Part shown: positions 17,043 through 27,292 of the stretch, piece by piece
Layout of the letters: every line of letters starts with the position of its first letter
Numbering within the stretch: the stretch's first letter is position 1
From: Gammaproteobacteria bacterium
GTDB taxonomy: Bacteria; Pseudomonadota; Gammaproteobacteria; Burkholderiales; Burkholderiaceae_C
NCBI GenBank assembly: GCA_018815325.1
Contig: JAHIYE010000020.1
Coordinates: forward strand, 62,001 to 126,000
Direction: 5' to 3'
Length of the DNA: 64,000 nucleotides
Program-made: the position numbers and the translations under genes
Notes under the pieces: model-generated
Told to the model about the DNA's origin: nothing
Database searches by the model: none
Seen by the model: the letters and a program-made list of their open reading frames with translations, nothing else

Positions 17043-18781
17043 GCCGCAGCATTCTCTACACCTCAAGCCCCTTGCTGGCCAGCCGCACTCCGGTGTGGCG
17101 CAGCAAGTTTGTGGTGGCGGCCATTGCGCTGGGCTTTACGGGCCTGGCCGTTCGTGCGGCCTACATCCAGGTGGTGGCCAATGAGTTTTTCCTCAAGCAG
17201 GGCGAGGTGCGTTTTGCCCGTACGCTGGAGCTGCCCGCCAACCGTGGCCGCATCCTGGATCGCAATGGGTTGATCCTGGCCTCGAGCGTGCCCGCGCCCA
17301 GCATATGGGCCATTCCAGAAGATATTGTTCGCGACAAGGTAGCGCTGCAACAGCTTGCGAAATTGCTCGGCATGTCAATGACCGAACTCAACAAGAAACT
17401 CGAAGATGAGGACAAGACCTTTGTCTGGCTTAAGCGCCAGGTGGATGAGTCGGTGGCCAAGCAGATCGCTGCCTTGAATATCAAGGGTATCTACCAGCGC
17501 AAGGAATACAAACGTCAATATCCAGAGGGAGAGGCTGCGGCCCACATCGTCGGCTTTACCAATGTGGAAGATAACGGTCAGGAAGGGATAGAGCTCGCGT
17601 TCAACAAGATGTTGGCTGGACGGCCTGGTTCGCGTCGTGTGATCAAGGATCGACTCGGTAATGTGGTGGAAGCCGTTGGTGAGCAGGTGCCGCCGGACGA
17701 AGGAAGTGATCTTCAGCTCAGCATTGACAGCAAGGTGCAGTTTTTTGCCTATCAGAGGCTGAAAGAAGCGGTGCTGAACAACAAAGCAAAGGCGGGCAGT
17801 GTTGTCGTGATTGATGCGGTAAGCGGTGAGGTGTTGGCGATGACCAACTATCCGAGCTATGTGCCTGACAAGCGGCGAAACCTCGCAGGGGAACAGCTTC
17901 GCAACCGTGCCTTGACCGACACGTTCGAACCCGGCTCGGTGATGAAGCCATTCACCATCGGGTTGGCGCTTGAGCTGGGGCGTGTCAAACCTGATACGGT
18001 CATTCAGACGGCTCCAGGCAGCGTCACGATAACGGGGTCAACCATCCATGATTCACACCCTCATGGTGCGCTTACGGTTGAGCAGGTTATTCAAGTGTCC
18101 AGCAATGTGGGGACAACGAAAATTGCCATGCAAATGCAACCTCGTGAGATGTGGGAGCTGTTTTCCGAAGCGGGCTTTGGTCAAAAACCGCAACTCCATT
18201 TTCCGGGTGTCGTGTCGGGTCGTCTGCGGCCGTATAAAACCTGGCGACCCATTGAGCAAGCCACCATGTCCTATGGCTATGGACTTTCGGCTTCGTTGTT
18301 CCAGATGGCACGCTCCTACACCGTTTTTTCTCATGACGGCCAGATTATTCCAGCGACTTTGATCAAGGCATCAAAACCTGCCGTGGGTGAGCGGGTATTT
18401 TCTGAAAAAACTGCGACAGAGGTTCGCAAGATGCTACGGATGGCCGCCGGTCCAGGCGGCACCGGCCCCAAGGCTCAGACCATGGGGTACTCGGTCGGTG
18501 GCAAATCGGGTACAGCTTACAAACAGGTCGGCAAAGGTTACGGCAGTGACAAGGATCGCAAATACAGGGGCTGGTTTGTGGGCATGGCGCCAATTGATGC
18601 ACCAAGAATCATCGTGGCAGTCATGATTGATGAGCCCAGTGCGGGCAAGTATTTTGGTGGTGAGGTGGCTGCGCCGGTATTCAGCGAAGTGGTGCAGCAG
18701 ACGCTTCGCATGATGGGCGTGCAGCCCGACATGGCGGTCAAGCCGCAGATCGTGGCCAATGCGGTGGAGGAGAGTTTCTGA
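17039..18781 (+). CDS. ftsI: Peptidoglycan transpeptidase FtsI (PBP3)
   Basis: Septal class B penicillin-binding protein that cross-links peptidoglycan together with the glycosyltransferase FtsW. 580 residues: one N-terminal membrane anchor (about 24-42), a pedestal domain, then the transpeptidase motifs SVMK (nucleophile S300), SSN (354-356) and KSGT (489-492) in correct order and spacing. The start ATG overlaps the ftsL stop and its stop shares one base with murE (TGATG). Confidence 0.97.
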   Translation: MSRSILYTSSPLLASRTPVWRSKFVVAAIALGFTGLAVRAAYIQVVANEFFLKQGEVRFARTLELPANRGRILDRNGLILASSVPAPSIWAIPEDIVRDKVALQQLAKLLGMSMTELNKKLEDEDKTFVWLKRQVDESVAKQIAALNIKGIYQRKEYKRQYPEGEAAAHIVGFTNVEDNGQEGIELAFNKMLAGRPGSRRVIKDRLGNVVEAVGEQVPPDEGSDLQLSIDSKVQFFAYQRLKEAVLNNKAKAGSVVVIDAVSGEVLAMTNYPSYVPDKRRNLAGEQLRNRALTDTFEPGSVMKPFTIGLALELGRVKPDTVIQTAPGSVTITGSTIHDSHPHGALTVEQVIQVSSNVGTTKIAMQMQPREMWELFSEAGFGQKPQLHFPGVVSGRLRPYKTWRPIEQATMSYGYGLSASLFQMARSYTVFSHDGQIIPATLIKASKPAVGERVFSEKTATEVRKMLRMAAGPGGTGPKAQTMGYSVGGKSGTAYKQVGKGYGSDKDRKYRGWFVGMAPIDAPRIIVAVMIDEPSAGKYFGGEVAAPVFSEVVQQTLRMMGVQPDMAVKPQIVANAVEESF

Positions 18782-20316
18782 TGCTCGACTTCCACACCCC
18801 AGGTCAAGCCGCCGAGTGGCTGCGCAGCCATGTGACGGGCAGCTTGCAGACCGACAGCCGCAAGGTTCAGCCGGGTGATGGCTTCATCGCCTGGCCAGGC
18901 GCTGCCACCGATGGCCGCCAGCATGTGAATGCAGCGCTGTCGCAGGGAGCCACGGTCTGTCTGGTCGAACAGGCAGGGGCAGATGCGTTCCAGTTCAGCA
19001 GCAGCCAGATTGCGGTCTATCCCCAGCTGAAGGCGGCCAGCGGCCCGATTGCGGCGGCCTACTATGAAGATCCGTCGAAGCAGCTCGATGTGCTGGCTGT
19101 CACTGGCACCAATGGCAAGACCTCGACCAGTTGGTGGCTGGCACAAGCGCTGTCATCGCTCGAGGCGTCCACGCCAATTCCCTGTGGCCTGGTGGGCACG
19201 CTTGGCATTGGACGGGTTCCGGTGTCAGGCACGAAGGGGCACACCACGGCGCAGGTGGTGAGCAATGGATTGACGACGCCGGATCCGGTGCTGTTGCAGC
19301 AGACCTTCCGGCGCTTTGTCGACGAGGGCTTGCAGGCCTGTGCCATTGAGGCCTCCTCGATCGGTCTGGACGAGCGGCGCCTGGATGGCACCTGCATCCG
19401 CACCGCCATCTTCACCAATTTCACACAGGACCATCTGGATTACCACGGCTCCATGGAAGCCTACTGGCTGGCCAAGCGCGCACTGTTTCGCTGGCCAGGC
19501 CTGGCAGCAGCCGTGGTCAATGTGGATGATCCGAAAGGAGCCGAACTCGCCGCCGAGCTCGAAGACAAACTGGCTGATGTGTGGACCTATTCCACGATCG
19601 GTCCGGCTCATCTGCAGGCCAGGGACGTGCGCTACGACGCACTGGGTCTGCGTTTTACCGTACAGGAGGGCGAGGCATCGCATGTGCTCGCGACCCAGCT
19701 GATCGGGCAGTACAACGTGTCCAACCTGCTGGCTGTGATCGGCGCCATGCGCTCGCTGGGGGTGCCGCTGGCAAGTGCAGTGCTGGCTTGTCACGGTCTG
19801 TCCCCCGTGCCCGGGCGCATGGAATGCTTCACCCGGCCGGGGCAGGTCCTGGTGGCGGTCGACTATGCGCATACGCCGGACGCGCTGGGCAAGGCCTTGC
19901 AAGCGTTGCGACTGCTGGCGGAGCAGCGGGGCGGTCAGCTCTGGTGTGTGTTCGGCTGTGGCGGTAATCGTGATGCCAGCAAGCGCCCGCTGATGGGTGC
20001 GATGGCGGCCAGCAGCGCAGACCGCGTGGTGCTGACCAGTGACAACCCGCGCAGCGAAAAACCTGAGGCCATCATCAGCCAGATTCTGCGAGGCATGACG
20101 GGCTATGCGCAGGTGATGGTGCAAGCCGATCGCGCGCAGGCGATTGCCCAGGCACTGCGTGAAGCCGGGCCAGCCGATGTGATCCTGCTGGCTGGCAAAG
20201 GCCATGAAAACACACAGGAAGTAGACGGCCAGAAGCTGCCGTTCTCAGATGGCGAACATGTCCAGCAGGCCTTGATGACGCTGGTGACCATGGCCACGAA
20301 GGAAGGGCAATCATGA
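18781..20316 (+). CDS. murE: UDP-MurNAc-L-Ala-D-Glu:meso-diaminopimelate ligase
   Basis: Cytoplasmic Mur ligase adding the third stem residue. 511 residues with the ATP loop TGTNGKTSTSWW (about 108-119), the central Mur motif NFTQDHLDYHGSM, and DNPRSE near the C-terminus. DNPR is the signature for meso-DAP rather than lysine specificity, consistent with dapF and mpl in this window. Starts on the last base of the ftsI stop and overlaps murF by 4 bp, so translation is likely coupled. Confidence 0.97.
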   Translation: MLDFHTPGQAAEWLRSHVTGSLQTDSRKVQPGDGFIAWPGAATDGRQHVNAALSQGATVCLVEQAGADAFQFSSSQIAVYPQLKAASGPIAAAYYEDPSKQLDVLAVTGTNGKTSTSWWLAQALSSLEASTPIPCGLVGTLGIGRVPVSGTKGHTTAQVVSNGLTTPDPVLLQQTFRRFVDEGLQACAIEASSIGLDERRLDGTCIRTAIFTNFTQDHLDYHGSMEAYWLAKRALFRWPGLAAAVVNVDDPKGAELAAELEDKLADVWTYSTIGPAHLQARDVRYDALGLRFTVQEGEASHVLATQLIGQYNVSNLLAVIGAMRSLGVPLASAVLACHGLSPVPGRMECFTRPGQVLVAVDYAHTPDALGKALQALRLLAEQRGGQLWCVFGCGGNRDASKRPLMGAMAASSADRVVLTSDNPRSEKPEAIISQILRGMTGYAQVMVQADRAQAIAQALREAGPADVILLAGKGHENTQEVDGQKLPFSDGEHVQQALMTLVTMATKEGQS

Positions 20317-21734
20317 GCAGCATGATGAACCTGCAGCAAGCCCAGGCCTGGTTGCCGCAGAGTCGACTGGTGGGCGATGGCGCCATAGCGGTGCAACGGG
20401 TCCACACGGACACGCGCACGCTGGAGCCTGGGGATCTGTTTGTGGCGCTCAAGGGTGAGCGTTTTGATGCCAATGAATTTCTGGTCGAAGCCAGGACCAA
20501 AGGGGCCGTGGCCGCCCTGTGCCAGGGCAAAGCGGTGGAGGCGCTGTCGCATGCCGGCATGCCGGGCCTGGCTGTGGCCGACAGCACGCAGGCGCTGGGC
20601 TCACTCGCAACGGCCTGGCGCATGCAGTTCAAGCTGCCGCTGATCGCCGTGACGGGCAGCAACGGCAAGACCACGGTGACGCAGATGATTGCGTCCATCC
20701 TGTGGGCTTTCAAACCCGAGGGGATGCTGGCCACACAGGGCAACTTCAACAATGCGATTGGCGTGCCCCTGACGCTGCTGCGTCTGCGGGCCGAACATGC
20801 GGTGGCCGTGGTGGAACTCGGCATGAACCATCCTGGCGAGATTGCCGAGCTGGCGGCCATGGCGCAGCCCACGGTGGCACTGGTCAACAATGCGCAACGC
20901 GAGCATCTGGAATTCATGGCCACGATCGAGGCGGTGGCGCGTGAGAATGGCTCGGTGATCCAGGCCCTGGCGCGTCACGGCGTGGCCGTATTCCCGGCTG
21001 ATGACGATTACAGCCCGCTGTGGCACGAACTTGCTGGTGAGCGTGCGCAGCTGACATTTGCCATCAGCACGAATCCTGCTCAAGCGGATGTGACCTGTGC
21101 GCCACCGGTTTGGGATCAGGGGGGCTGGCAGGTCGATGCGCACACGCCGGCGGGACCGATGCGCTACCGGCTGAGTGTGGCGGGCTTGCATAACGTGAAG
21201 AATTCACTGGCCGCAGCAGCCTGCGCACTGGCCGCGGGTGTACCGCTGGAGGTGATTGCGCGCGGGCTGGCATCGTTCGAGCCCGTGAAAGGCCGCTCCC
21301 GCAGTCTGACGGCACTGGTGGCTGGCCATGCCCTCACGGTGGTGGACGACACCTATAACGCGAACCCGGACTCGGTGCGTGCCGCGGTGGATGTGCTGGC
21401 CGGCTTGCCTGGGCCACGCCTGCTGGTGCTGGGTGATATGGGCGAGGTCGGCAATGAGGGACCGCGCTTTCATGCCGAGATAGGCAACTATGCGCGCGAG
21501 CGGGGGCTTGATCTGGTGCTGACACTGGGACAGCTATCCGCTGCAAGCGCTGAACAATTCGGCGCGGGACGTCACTTCACCGACATCCAGGCCCTGAACG
21601 CAGCTGTGCTTGAAGCGCTGCCGCGCATGGGCAGTGTGCTGGTCAAGGGCTCGCGCTTCATGAGGATGGAGCGTGTCATCGAGGCGATCACCACCCATGC
21701 ACAAGCCAACAAGGAGGAATCGCATGCTGCTTAA
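20313..21734 (+). CDS. murF: UDP-MurNAc-tripeptide:D-alanyl-D-alanine ligase
   Basis: Adds D-Ala-D-Ala, made by Ddl from the same cluster, to complete the pentapeptide. 473 residues; ATP loop [13 protein letters not shown] (about 113-125), [15 protein letters not shown] and [16 protein letters not shown] are standard MurF blocks. Its start overlaps murE by 4 bp, and its last four codons overlap the start of mraY by 11 bp; the mraY ribosome-binding site AGGAGG lies inside the murF end. Confidence 0.97.
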   Translation: MSSMMNLQQAQAWLPQSRLVGDGAIAVQRVHTDTRTLEPGDLFVALKGERFDANEFLVEARTKGAVAALCQGKAVEALSHAGMPGLAVADSTQALGSLATAWRMQFKLPLIAVTGSNGKTTVTQMIASILWAFKPEGMLATQGNFNNAIGVPLTLLRLRAEHAVAVVELGMNHPGEIAELAAMAQPTVALVNNAQREHLEFMATIEAVARENGSVIQALARHGVAVFPADDDYSPLWHELAGERAQLTFAISTNPAQADVTCAPPVWDQGGWQVDAHTPAGPMRYRLSVAGLHNVKNSLAAAACALAAGVPLEVIARGLASFEPVKGRSRSLTALVAGHALTVVDDTYNANPDSVRAAVDVLAGLPGPRLLVLGDMGEVGNEGPRFHAEIGNYARERGLDLVLTLGQLSAASAEQFGAGRHFTDIQALNAAVLEALPRMGSVLVKGSRFMRMERVIEAITTHAQANKEESHAA

Positions 21735-22902
21735 CCTGGCCCAGTGGCTTCAGTCCATGTCACCGGAGTTCGGTTCGTTCAGGGTATTCCAGTACCTCAC
21801 GTTCCGGGCCGTCATGGCTGCGCTGACGGCATTGCTGATTGGGCTGGTGGCCGGTCCGCGTGTGATCCGCCGCCTGACCGAACTCAAGATCGGCCAGCCC
21901 GTGCGCGGCTATGGCATGGAAACCCATCTGAGCAAGAGCGGCACACCCACCATGGGCGGCGTGCTGATCCTGTTGTGCATTGCCATCTCCACCCTGCTGT
22001 GGGCCGATCTGACCAACCGCTTCGTCTGGATCGTGTTGCTGGTGACATTGGGTTTTGGTGCGATCGGCTGGGTGGACGACTGGCGCAAGGTGGTCAACAA
22101 GGATCCCGAGGGCATGCGTTCGCGTGAAAAATATTTCTGGCAGTCGGTTATCGGCCTGCTGGCTGCGCTGTACCTGGTCTTCAGCATTTCGGAGAGTTCC
22201 AACTACCGGGTGCTGGAACTGTTCATGAAATGGGTGCAGTCTGGTTTTGATTTGAGCCTGCCGCCCCAGGCAGGCCTGATGCTGCCTTTCGTCAAGGAAA
22301 TCAGTTATCCGCTGGGTGTACTGGGCTTTGTGATCCTGACCTATCTGGTGATCGTGGGATCGAGCAATGCGGTCAACCTGACCGATGGGCTGGATGGTCT
22401 GGCGATCATGCCGGTGGTGATGGTGGGTTCGGCACTCGGCGTATTTGCCTACGTGACAGGCAGCGCGGTGTATTCGAGGTATCTGTTCTTCCCGCATATC
22501 CCGGGCTCGGGGGAATTGTTGATCTTCTGTTCCGCCATGGCGGGGGCCGGGCTGGCCTTTTTGTGGTTCAACACGCATCCTGCACAGGTCTTCATGGGTG
22601 ACGTCGGAGCACTGGCGCTGGGTGCCGCGCTGGGCACGATCGCTGTGATTGTGCGACAGGAAATCGTGCTCGCCATCATGGGTGGCATCTTCGTGGTTGA
22701 AGCCCTGTCGGTGATGCTGCAGGTCACGTATTTCAAGTTCACCAAGAAAAAATTCGGTCAGGGGCGGCGTCTGTTCAAGATGGCGCCCTTGCACCACCAT
22801 TTTGAGAAAAGCGGCTGGAAGGAAACGCAGGTGGTTGTGCGTTTCTGGATCATCACCATGCTGCTCTGTCTGGTCGGTCTGTCGACCCTGAAATTGCGAT
22901 GA
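21724..22902 (+). CDS. mraY: Phospho-MurNAc-pentapeptide translocase (lipid I synthase)
   Basis: Polytopic membrane enzyme transferring phospho-MurNAc-pentapeptide to undecaprenyl phosphate. 392 residues, about 10 membrane segments; the catalytic motif [13 protein letters not shown] and the early block [10 protein letters not shown] are diagnostic, as is [15 protein letters not shown] near the C-terminus. The upstream frame is open, but the ATG at 21724 has AGGAGG at proper spacing and gives [10 protein letters not shown] as in relatives. Ends in a 4-bp overlap with murD. Confidence 0.97.
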   Translation: MLLNLAQWLQSMSPEFGSFRVFQYLTFRAVMAALTALLIGLVAGPRVIRRLTELKIGQPVRGYGMETHLSKSGTPTMGGVLILLCIAISTLLWADLTNRFVWIVLLVTLGFGAIGWVDDWRKVVNKDPEGMRSREKYFWQSVIGLLAALYLVFSISESSNYRVLELFMKWVQSGFDLSLPPQAGLMLPFVKEISYPLGVLGFVILTYLVIVGSSNAVNLTDGLDGLAIMPVVMVGSALGVFAYVTGSAVYSRYLFFPHIPGSGELLIFCSAMAGAGLAFLWFNTHPAQVFMGDVGALALGAALGTIAVIVRQEIVLAIMGGIFVVEALSVMLQVTYFKFTKKKFGQGRRLFKMAPLHHHFEKSGWKETQVVVRFWIITMLLCLVGLSTLKLR

Positions 22903-24824
22903 ACCCGAACGAAGATATCGACCCCAACAATCTCCCGGCACCGCCGTCGGAGGAACTGGCGCCGGTGAGTGAGCCGGTGCAGCATTCCGTGCCGGTGGCG
23001 ATGGATGCTGCGCCCGAAATCTCGGCACCAGTGCCGTCGACGGAGTCTGCTCCGCAGCCTGCCGCAGAGGAGCCGGCTGCAGCGCCCGCCGAGGTAGCCC
23101 GCAAGGGGGGTCTGCGGCCGCTGCCGCAGACCTTGACCGCCGCGCAAGATGCAGCGGATTTTGTGGCGCAATTGTTTGCAGAAGTCAGTGTGCCCGGGGA
23201 TGCCATGTCGCCAGAGCCCGCGCTGGCTGTGCAGCTGCCATCGGATGAGGCCGCGCTGACGGGGCGTGAGGACGTGCACGCCGTCACGGAGTCCGCTGGC
23301 GAGGCACTACAGCCCTTGAAGGGGCTGCAGGTGCTTATTCTGGGACTTGGTGCTTCGGGGCTGGCCATGACCCGCTGGTGCGTACGACAGGGCGCACAAG
23401 TGACGGTGGTCGATACGCGCGAGGTGCCACCCCAACTTGCTCAGTTGCAGGCAGAGTTGCCGCAGGTGAGTTTCCGTACGGGACCCTTTGCGTCCGATTT
23501 GATAGAGGGCAGTGAGGTACGCGCCGTTTTCAAGAGTCCGGGGCTGTCGCCTGCGGTGGTGACACCGGTGTGGCAGGCGGCCCAGGCCACGGGGCTGTGG
23601 GTGGGCGGTGAGCTGGACCTGTTTGCCCGTGGGCTGCGTGACCTTCTGGCTGAGCGTGCTTATGCGCCCAGGGTGCTGGCGGTCACCGGGACCAATGGCA
23701 AGACGACTACCACGGCACTCACGGGCCAGCTGGTGTCCCATGCGGGCAAGACGGTGGCGGTGGCGGGCAATATCGGCCCGAGCCTGCTGGACATGCTGGC
23801 CCAGCATATCGATGCGGGCACGCTGCCTGAGGTCTGGGTGCTGGAATTGTCGAGCTTCCAGCTCGACGGGGTGCAGGGGTTCGAGCCCACAGCTGCCGTG
23901 GTGTTGAATCTGACGCAGGATCACCTCGACTGGCACGGCAGCATGCAAGCGTATGGCGCAGCCAAGGCGCGCATCTTCGGCTCCGAGGGCCTGATGGTGC
24001 TCAACCGTGATGACCCGGCTGTGATGGCCATGCTGCCGGAGCCCGTGCGCGTCAAGCTGCAAAAGCCACAGTGGCGCGAGTATGTGAGCTTCGGACTCGG
24101 GATGCCGGAGCGCCCTGGCGACTTCGGTATCGAGATGATCAATGGCATGGCCTGGCTGGTGCGTGCCATGGAAGCCGATGAAACACAAAAGCGCAAGCGC
24201 GGTGAAGAAGTGGAGCTGTTCATCCAGCGCCTGATGCCGGCCGATGCCCTGCGTATCCGTGGTCGTCACAACGCCACCAATGCCCTGGCGGCGCTGGCAC
24301 TGGCTGCGGCCGCAGGGTGCAGCCTGGCGGCCGTGCTCTATGGTCTGCGCGAGTACCGAGGTGAGCCGCACCGGGTTGAACCCGTCGGCGTGATCGACGA
24401 AGTTGAATACTTTGACGACAGCAAGGGCACCAACGTGGGTGCCACGGTAGCGGCCCTGAACGGACTCGGGGTCGACCGCAAGGTGGTGGTGATTCTGGGC
24501 GGCGATGGCAAGGGGCAGGACTTCACTCCGCTGGCCGCACCCGTGAGCCGCTACGCCCGGGCCGTGGTACTGATCGGGCGCGATGCGCCCTTGATTCGTG
24601 ACGTGCTGGAAAACGGCGGCATCCCGCTGGTTGATGCGGCTTCCATGGCGCAGGCGGTGGCCGAGTGCAGGCAACTGGCCCAGCCGGGCGATGCGGTGCT
24701 GTTGTCACCAGCGTGTGCCAGCTTCGACATGTTTGACAACTATGCGCACCGTGCCAAGGTGTTCTGCGAGGCTGTGCATCAATTGGCGCAGGACGTGGGC
24801 GTTCAGATAGGGGGGCTTGCATGA
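22899..24824 (+). CDS. murD: UDP-MurNAc-L-Ala:D-glutamate ligase with a long acidic N-terminal extension
   Basis: Adds D-Glu to the stem. The ligase core begins at about residue 139 ([20 protein letters not shown]) and carries the ATP loop [13 protein letters not shown] (263-275), [14 protein letters not shown] and [13 protein letters not shown]. The product is 641 residues, against about 440 for E. coli MurD. The excess is mainly an N-terminal stretch of about 138 residues rich in P, A and E, predicted disordered, plus insertions in the core. The start is fixed by the ATGA overlap with mraY, and no internal start near residue 139 has a good ribosome-binding site, so the extension is probably real. 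Confidence 0.93.
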   Translation: MNPNEDIDPNNLPAPPSEELAPVSEPVQHSVPVAMDAAPEISAPVPSTESAPQPAAEEPAAAPAEVARKGGLRPLPQTLTAAQDAADFVAQLFAEVSVPGDAMSPEPALAVQLPSDEAALTGREDVHAVTESAGEALQPLKGLQVLILGLGASGLAMTRWCVRQGAQVTVVDTREVPPQLAQLQAELPQVSFRTGPFASDLIEGSEVRAVFKSPGLSPAVVTPVWQAAQATGLWVGGELDLFARGLRDLLAERAYAPRVLAVTGTNGKTTTTALTGQLVSHAGKTVAVAGNIGPSLLDMLAQHIDAGTLPEVWVLELSSFQLDGVQGFEPTAAVVLNLTQDHLDWHGSMQAYGAAKARIFGSEGLMVLNRDDPAVMAMLPEPVRVKLQKPQWREYVSFGLGMPERPGDFGIEMINGMAWLVRAMEADETQKRKRGEEVELFIQRLMPADALRIRGRHNATNALAALALAAAAGCSLAAVLYGLREYRGEPHRVEPVGVIDEVEYFDDSKGTNVGATVAALNGLGVDRKVVVILGGDGKGQDFTPLAAPVSRYARAVVLIGRDAPLIRDVLENGGIPLVDAASMAQAVAECRQLAQPGDAVLLSPACASFDMFDNYAHRAKVFCEAVHQLAQDVGVQIGGLA

Positions 24825-26077
24825 GCACGCTGGCCCAGCGATTCTCTGGCTGGTTTTCCCTGCGGGGGGCGTCGGGTGGCGACAGCTTGCCCGTTCGTCT
24901 GGGCAGCACGAGTCTGGCAGGCGGCATGTCCAAGCCATCCCAGGTGCAGGGCTATGACCAGGTATTGATCTGGGTCACCGTGGCCTTGCTGGCCTGGGGT
25001 CTGGTGATGGTGTATTCGGCATCGATTGCGATGCCGGACAACCCCAGGTTCGCGCGCTATGCACACACCCATTTTCTGACGCGCCATGTGATCTCCATGG
25101 TTCTGGCCTTTGTTGCCGCGCTCATCGCGTTCCAGATTCCGGTGGCCGCCTGGGAGAAGGCCGCCCCCTGGTTGTTCGTGGTGTCCTTGATCCTGCTCAT
25201 GGCTGTGCTGATCCCGCACATAGGCAAGGGTGTCAATGGTGCGCGCCGCTGGATCGCCCTGGGCGTGATGAACTTCCAGCCTTCCGAGCTGGCCAAGTTT
25301 GCGACCCTGCTGTATGCGGCCGACTACATGGTGCGCAAGATGGACGTGAAGGAGCGTTTCTTCCGTGCTGTCATGCCGATGGCCGTGGCCATTGCCGTGG
25401 TCGGCCTGCTGCTGCTGGCCGAGCCCGATATGGGCGCCTTCATGGTGATTGCCGTGATTGCGATGGGCATCCTGTTCCTTGGCGGCGTGAACGCGCGCAT
25501 GTTTTTCCTCATTGGCACCATCCTCGTGGTGGCATTCGGGCTCATGATCGCCTTGAGCGACTGGCGGCGTGAGCGCATCTTTGCCTACCTTGACCCGTGG
25601 GGCGAGAAATATGCGCTGGGCAAGGGCTACCAGTTGTCGCACTCCTTGATCGCCATCGGTCGCGGCGAGATCTTTGGTGTGGGACTGGGCGGTAGTGTCG
25701 AGAAGCTGCACTGGCTGCCTGAGGCGCACACCGACTTTCTGCTTGCGGTGATCGGCGAGGAGTTTGGCCTGATCGGCGTAATGGTGGTGATTGGCCTGTT
25801 CCTCTGGCTGACGCGTCGCATCATGCACATCGGCCGCCAGGCCATTGCGCTCGACCGCGTGTTTGCCGGTCTGGTGGCGCAAGGCGTAGGCATCTGGATG
25901 GGCTTTCAGGCCTTCATCAACATGGGGGTGAACCTCGGTGCATTGCCGACCAAGGGCCTCACCCTGCCGCTCATGAGTTACGGCGGTTCAGCCATTCTCA
26001 TCAACCTGGTGGCGCTCGCCGTGGTGCTTAGGATTGATTATGAAAACAGACAACTCATGCACGGAGGCCGTGTATGA
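24821..26077 (+). CDS. ftsW: Septal peptidoglycan glycosyltransferase FtsW
   Basis: SEDS-family polymerase that pairs with FtsI. 418 residues with a cytoplasmic start of about 48 residues and about ten membrane segments; SEDS blocks seen are [46 protein letters not shown] and [10 protein letters not shown]. Starts in a 4-bp overlap with murD. The C-terminus is QLMHGGRV, whose coding DNA is part of a 24-bp direct repeat and of a long hairpin that overlaps the stop codon. Confidence 0.96.
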   Translation: MSTLAQRFSGWFSLRGASGGDSLPVRLGSTSLAGGMSKPSQVQGYDQVLIWVTVALLAWGLVMVYSASIAMPDNPRFARYAHTHFLTRHVISMVLAFVAALIAFQIPVAAWEKAAPWLFVVSLILLMAVLIPHIGKGVNGARRWIALGVMNFQPSELAKFATLLYAADYMVRKMDVKERFFRAVMPMAVAIAVVGLLLLAEPDMGAFMVIAVIAMGILFLGGVNARMFFLIGTILVVAFGLMIALSDWRRERIFAYLDPWGEKYALGKGYQLSHSLIAIGRGEIFGVGLGGSVEKLHWLPEAHTDFLLAVIGEEFGLIGVMVVIGLFLWLTRRIMHIGRQAIALDRVFAGLVAQGVGIWMGFQAFINMGVNLGALPTKGLTLPLMSYGGSAILINLVALAVVLRIDYENRQLMHGGRV

Positions 26078-26089
26078 GTTGTCTGTTTC
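26045..26089 (+). repeat. Long perfect hairpin over the ftsW stop codon
   Basis: AAACAGACAACTCAT pairs with ATGAGTTGTCTGTTT (15 bp without mismatch), and the interior adds a CACGG/CCGTG stem around an AGG loop, giving about 20 paired positions with one G.T contact. It covers the last ~11 codons of ftsW, including the TGA. The TTGTCT arm can instead pair with AGACAA at 26096-26101. No T-run follows, so it is not a standard terminator. Confidence 0.75.
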
Positions 26090-26163
26090 TACAAAATAGA
26101 CAAAGCGCGCAGCGCGACATGGAGCGACACGCGCCATGTCTCATGCACGGAGGCCGTGTATGA
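26054..26163 (+). repeat. 24-bp direct repeat flanking a 62-bp insert at the ftsW-murG junction
   Basis: The sequence CTCATGCACGGAGGCCGTG followed by TATGA occurs at 26054-26077 and again, identical over 24 bp, at 26140-26163. The first copy contains the ftsW stop; the second contains the murG ribosome-binding site GGAGG and start codon. Deleting one repeat unit (86 bp) would restore the ATGA overlap used elsewhere in this cluster. The insert also contains GACATGG/CCATGTC as a second hairpin. Confidence 0.85.
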
Positions 26164-27224
26164 CGCAACGCTGCGCACTGGTGATGGCGGGCGGTACCGG
26201 AGGGCACATCTTTCCGGGCCTGGCCGTGGCTGACACCTTGCGCCAACGCGGCTGGCGCGTGCACTGGCTGGGCAATGCCAGCGGCATGGAGGCCACGCTG
26301 GTGCCGCCGCACGGTTTCCCGTTCGAGACGATCGATTTCTCAGGCGTGCGTGGCAAGGGCTTTGCCACGCTGGCCTTGTTGCCGCTGCGTCTGCTCAAGG
26401 CCTTTTGGCAGAGCATCGTCGTGATCCGGCGTGTCAAGCCGGACGTGGTGGTGGGGCTGGGCGGCTATATCGCATTCCCGGCCGGGATGATGAGCGTGCT
26501 GCTCGGAAAACCCCTGGTACTGCACGAACAGAACTCGGTGGCCGGCATGGTCAACAAGGTGCTGGCGGGCGTGGCTGATCGCGTCTTCACGGCTTTCCCT
26601 GGTGTGCTGAAAAAAGCCCAGTGGGTGGGTAATCCCCTGCGCGTGGAATTCCTGCAACAGCCTGATCCGGCCACGCGTTTTGCGGGCCGCAGTGGGCCCC
26701 TGCGCGTGCTGGTGCTGGGCGGCAGCCTCGGCGCCAAGGCGCTCAATGACACCGTGCCGCGGGCACTGGCGCTGATTTCAGTCGAGCGGCGGCCGCAGGT
26801 GATTCACCAGAGTGGTGCGAGGCAGATCGACGCGCTGCGAGCCAACTATGAAACTGCGGGTGTGCAGGCTGAGCTCACGCCCTTCATCGATGACACGGCG
26901 CGGGCGTTTGCCGAAGCAGACCTCGTGATCTGCCGTGCCGGTGCGAGCACCGTGACCGAAATCGCTGCCGTGGGAGCAGCGGCCCTGTTCGTTCCCTTCC
27001 CGGCGGCGGTGGACGACCATCAGACAGCCAATGCCCGCTTCCTGGTGGACCAGGGTGCCGGCATCTTGCTCGCACAGAAAGACATGACACCTGAACGACT
27101 GGCTGATTTGCTACAAAAAATAGAGCGGTCTACGCTTGTTTCATATGGCCTGGAGGCCAAAAAATTGGAAAAACTCGATGCGGCTGCACGGGTAGCGGAT
27201 GCTTGCGAGGAGCTGAGCGCATGA
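26160..27224 (+). CDS. murG: UDP-GlcNAc:lipid I GlcNAc transferase
   Basis: Membrane-associated GT-B glycosyltransferase that makes lipid II. 354 residues; the N-terminal glycine-rich loop [35 protein letters not shown], and the UDP-GlcNAc-site block [15 protein letters not shown] are present. The ATG at 26160 with GGAGG upstream gives [12 protein letters not shown]; the longer upstream frame is not used. The C-terminal helix region, residues about 317-336, is encoded by a dispersed palindromic repeat. The stop overlaps a 23-codon mini-ORF leading to murC. Confidence 0.96.
   Translation: MTQRCALVMAGGTGGHIFPGLAVADTLRQRGWRVHWLGNASGMEATLVPPHGFPFETIDFSGVRGKGFATLALLPLRLLKAFWQSIVVIRRVKPDVVVGLGGYIAFPAGMMSVLLGKPLVLHEQNSVAGMVNKVLAGVADRVFTAFPGVLKKAQWVGNPLRVEFLQQPDPATRFAGRSGPLRVLVLGGSLGAKALNDTVPRALALISVERRPQVIHQSGARQIDALRANYETAGVQAELTPFIDDTARAFAEADLVICRAGASTVTEIAAVGAAALFVPFPAAVDDHQTANARFLVDQGAGILLAQKDMTPERLADLLQKIERSTLVSYGLEAKKLEKLDAAARVADACEELSA
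27108..27166 (-). repeat. In-frame palindromic repeat, copy 3 (inside murG)
   Basis: On the + strand it reads TTGCTACAAAAAATAGAGC, then ACGCTTGTTTCATATGG and CCTGGAGGCCAAAAAATT: the same boxes as the dapF copy in reverse. The host reads [18 protein letters not shown], which lines up without gaps with LQNQELLTLSGQGLEGKI from the NUDIX-MBL copy (9 of 18 identical). It lies in the last helix region of MurG, a tolerant position. Confidence 0.75.
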
Positions 27225-27292
27225 AGCACGCGACCCACACATCCATGCCGTCGAGAAGCCGGAATTCTGCCGAAATGAGAGGTGCCTGGTGA
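27221..27292 (+). CDS. 23-residue mini-ORF bridging murG and murC
   Basis: Starts ATGA on the murG stop and ends TGA inside the murC GTG start (GTGA), so it links both genes by 4-bp overlaps. Its start MKHATHT nearly repeats the murC start MKHAIKH, and the DNA TGAAGCACGCGA occurs at both places 67 bp apart. It most likely arose by a short duplication of the murC start and now passes ribosomes on to murC. A functional peptide is not implied. Confidence 0.4.
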   Translation: MKHATHTSMPSRSRNSAEMRGAW

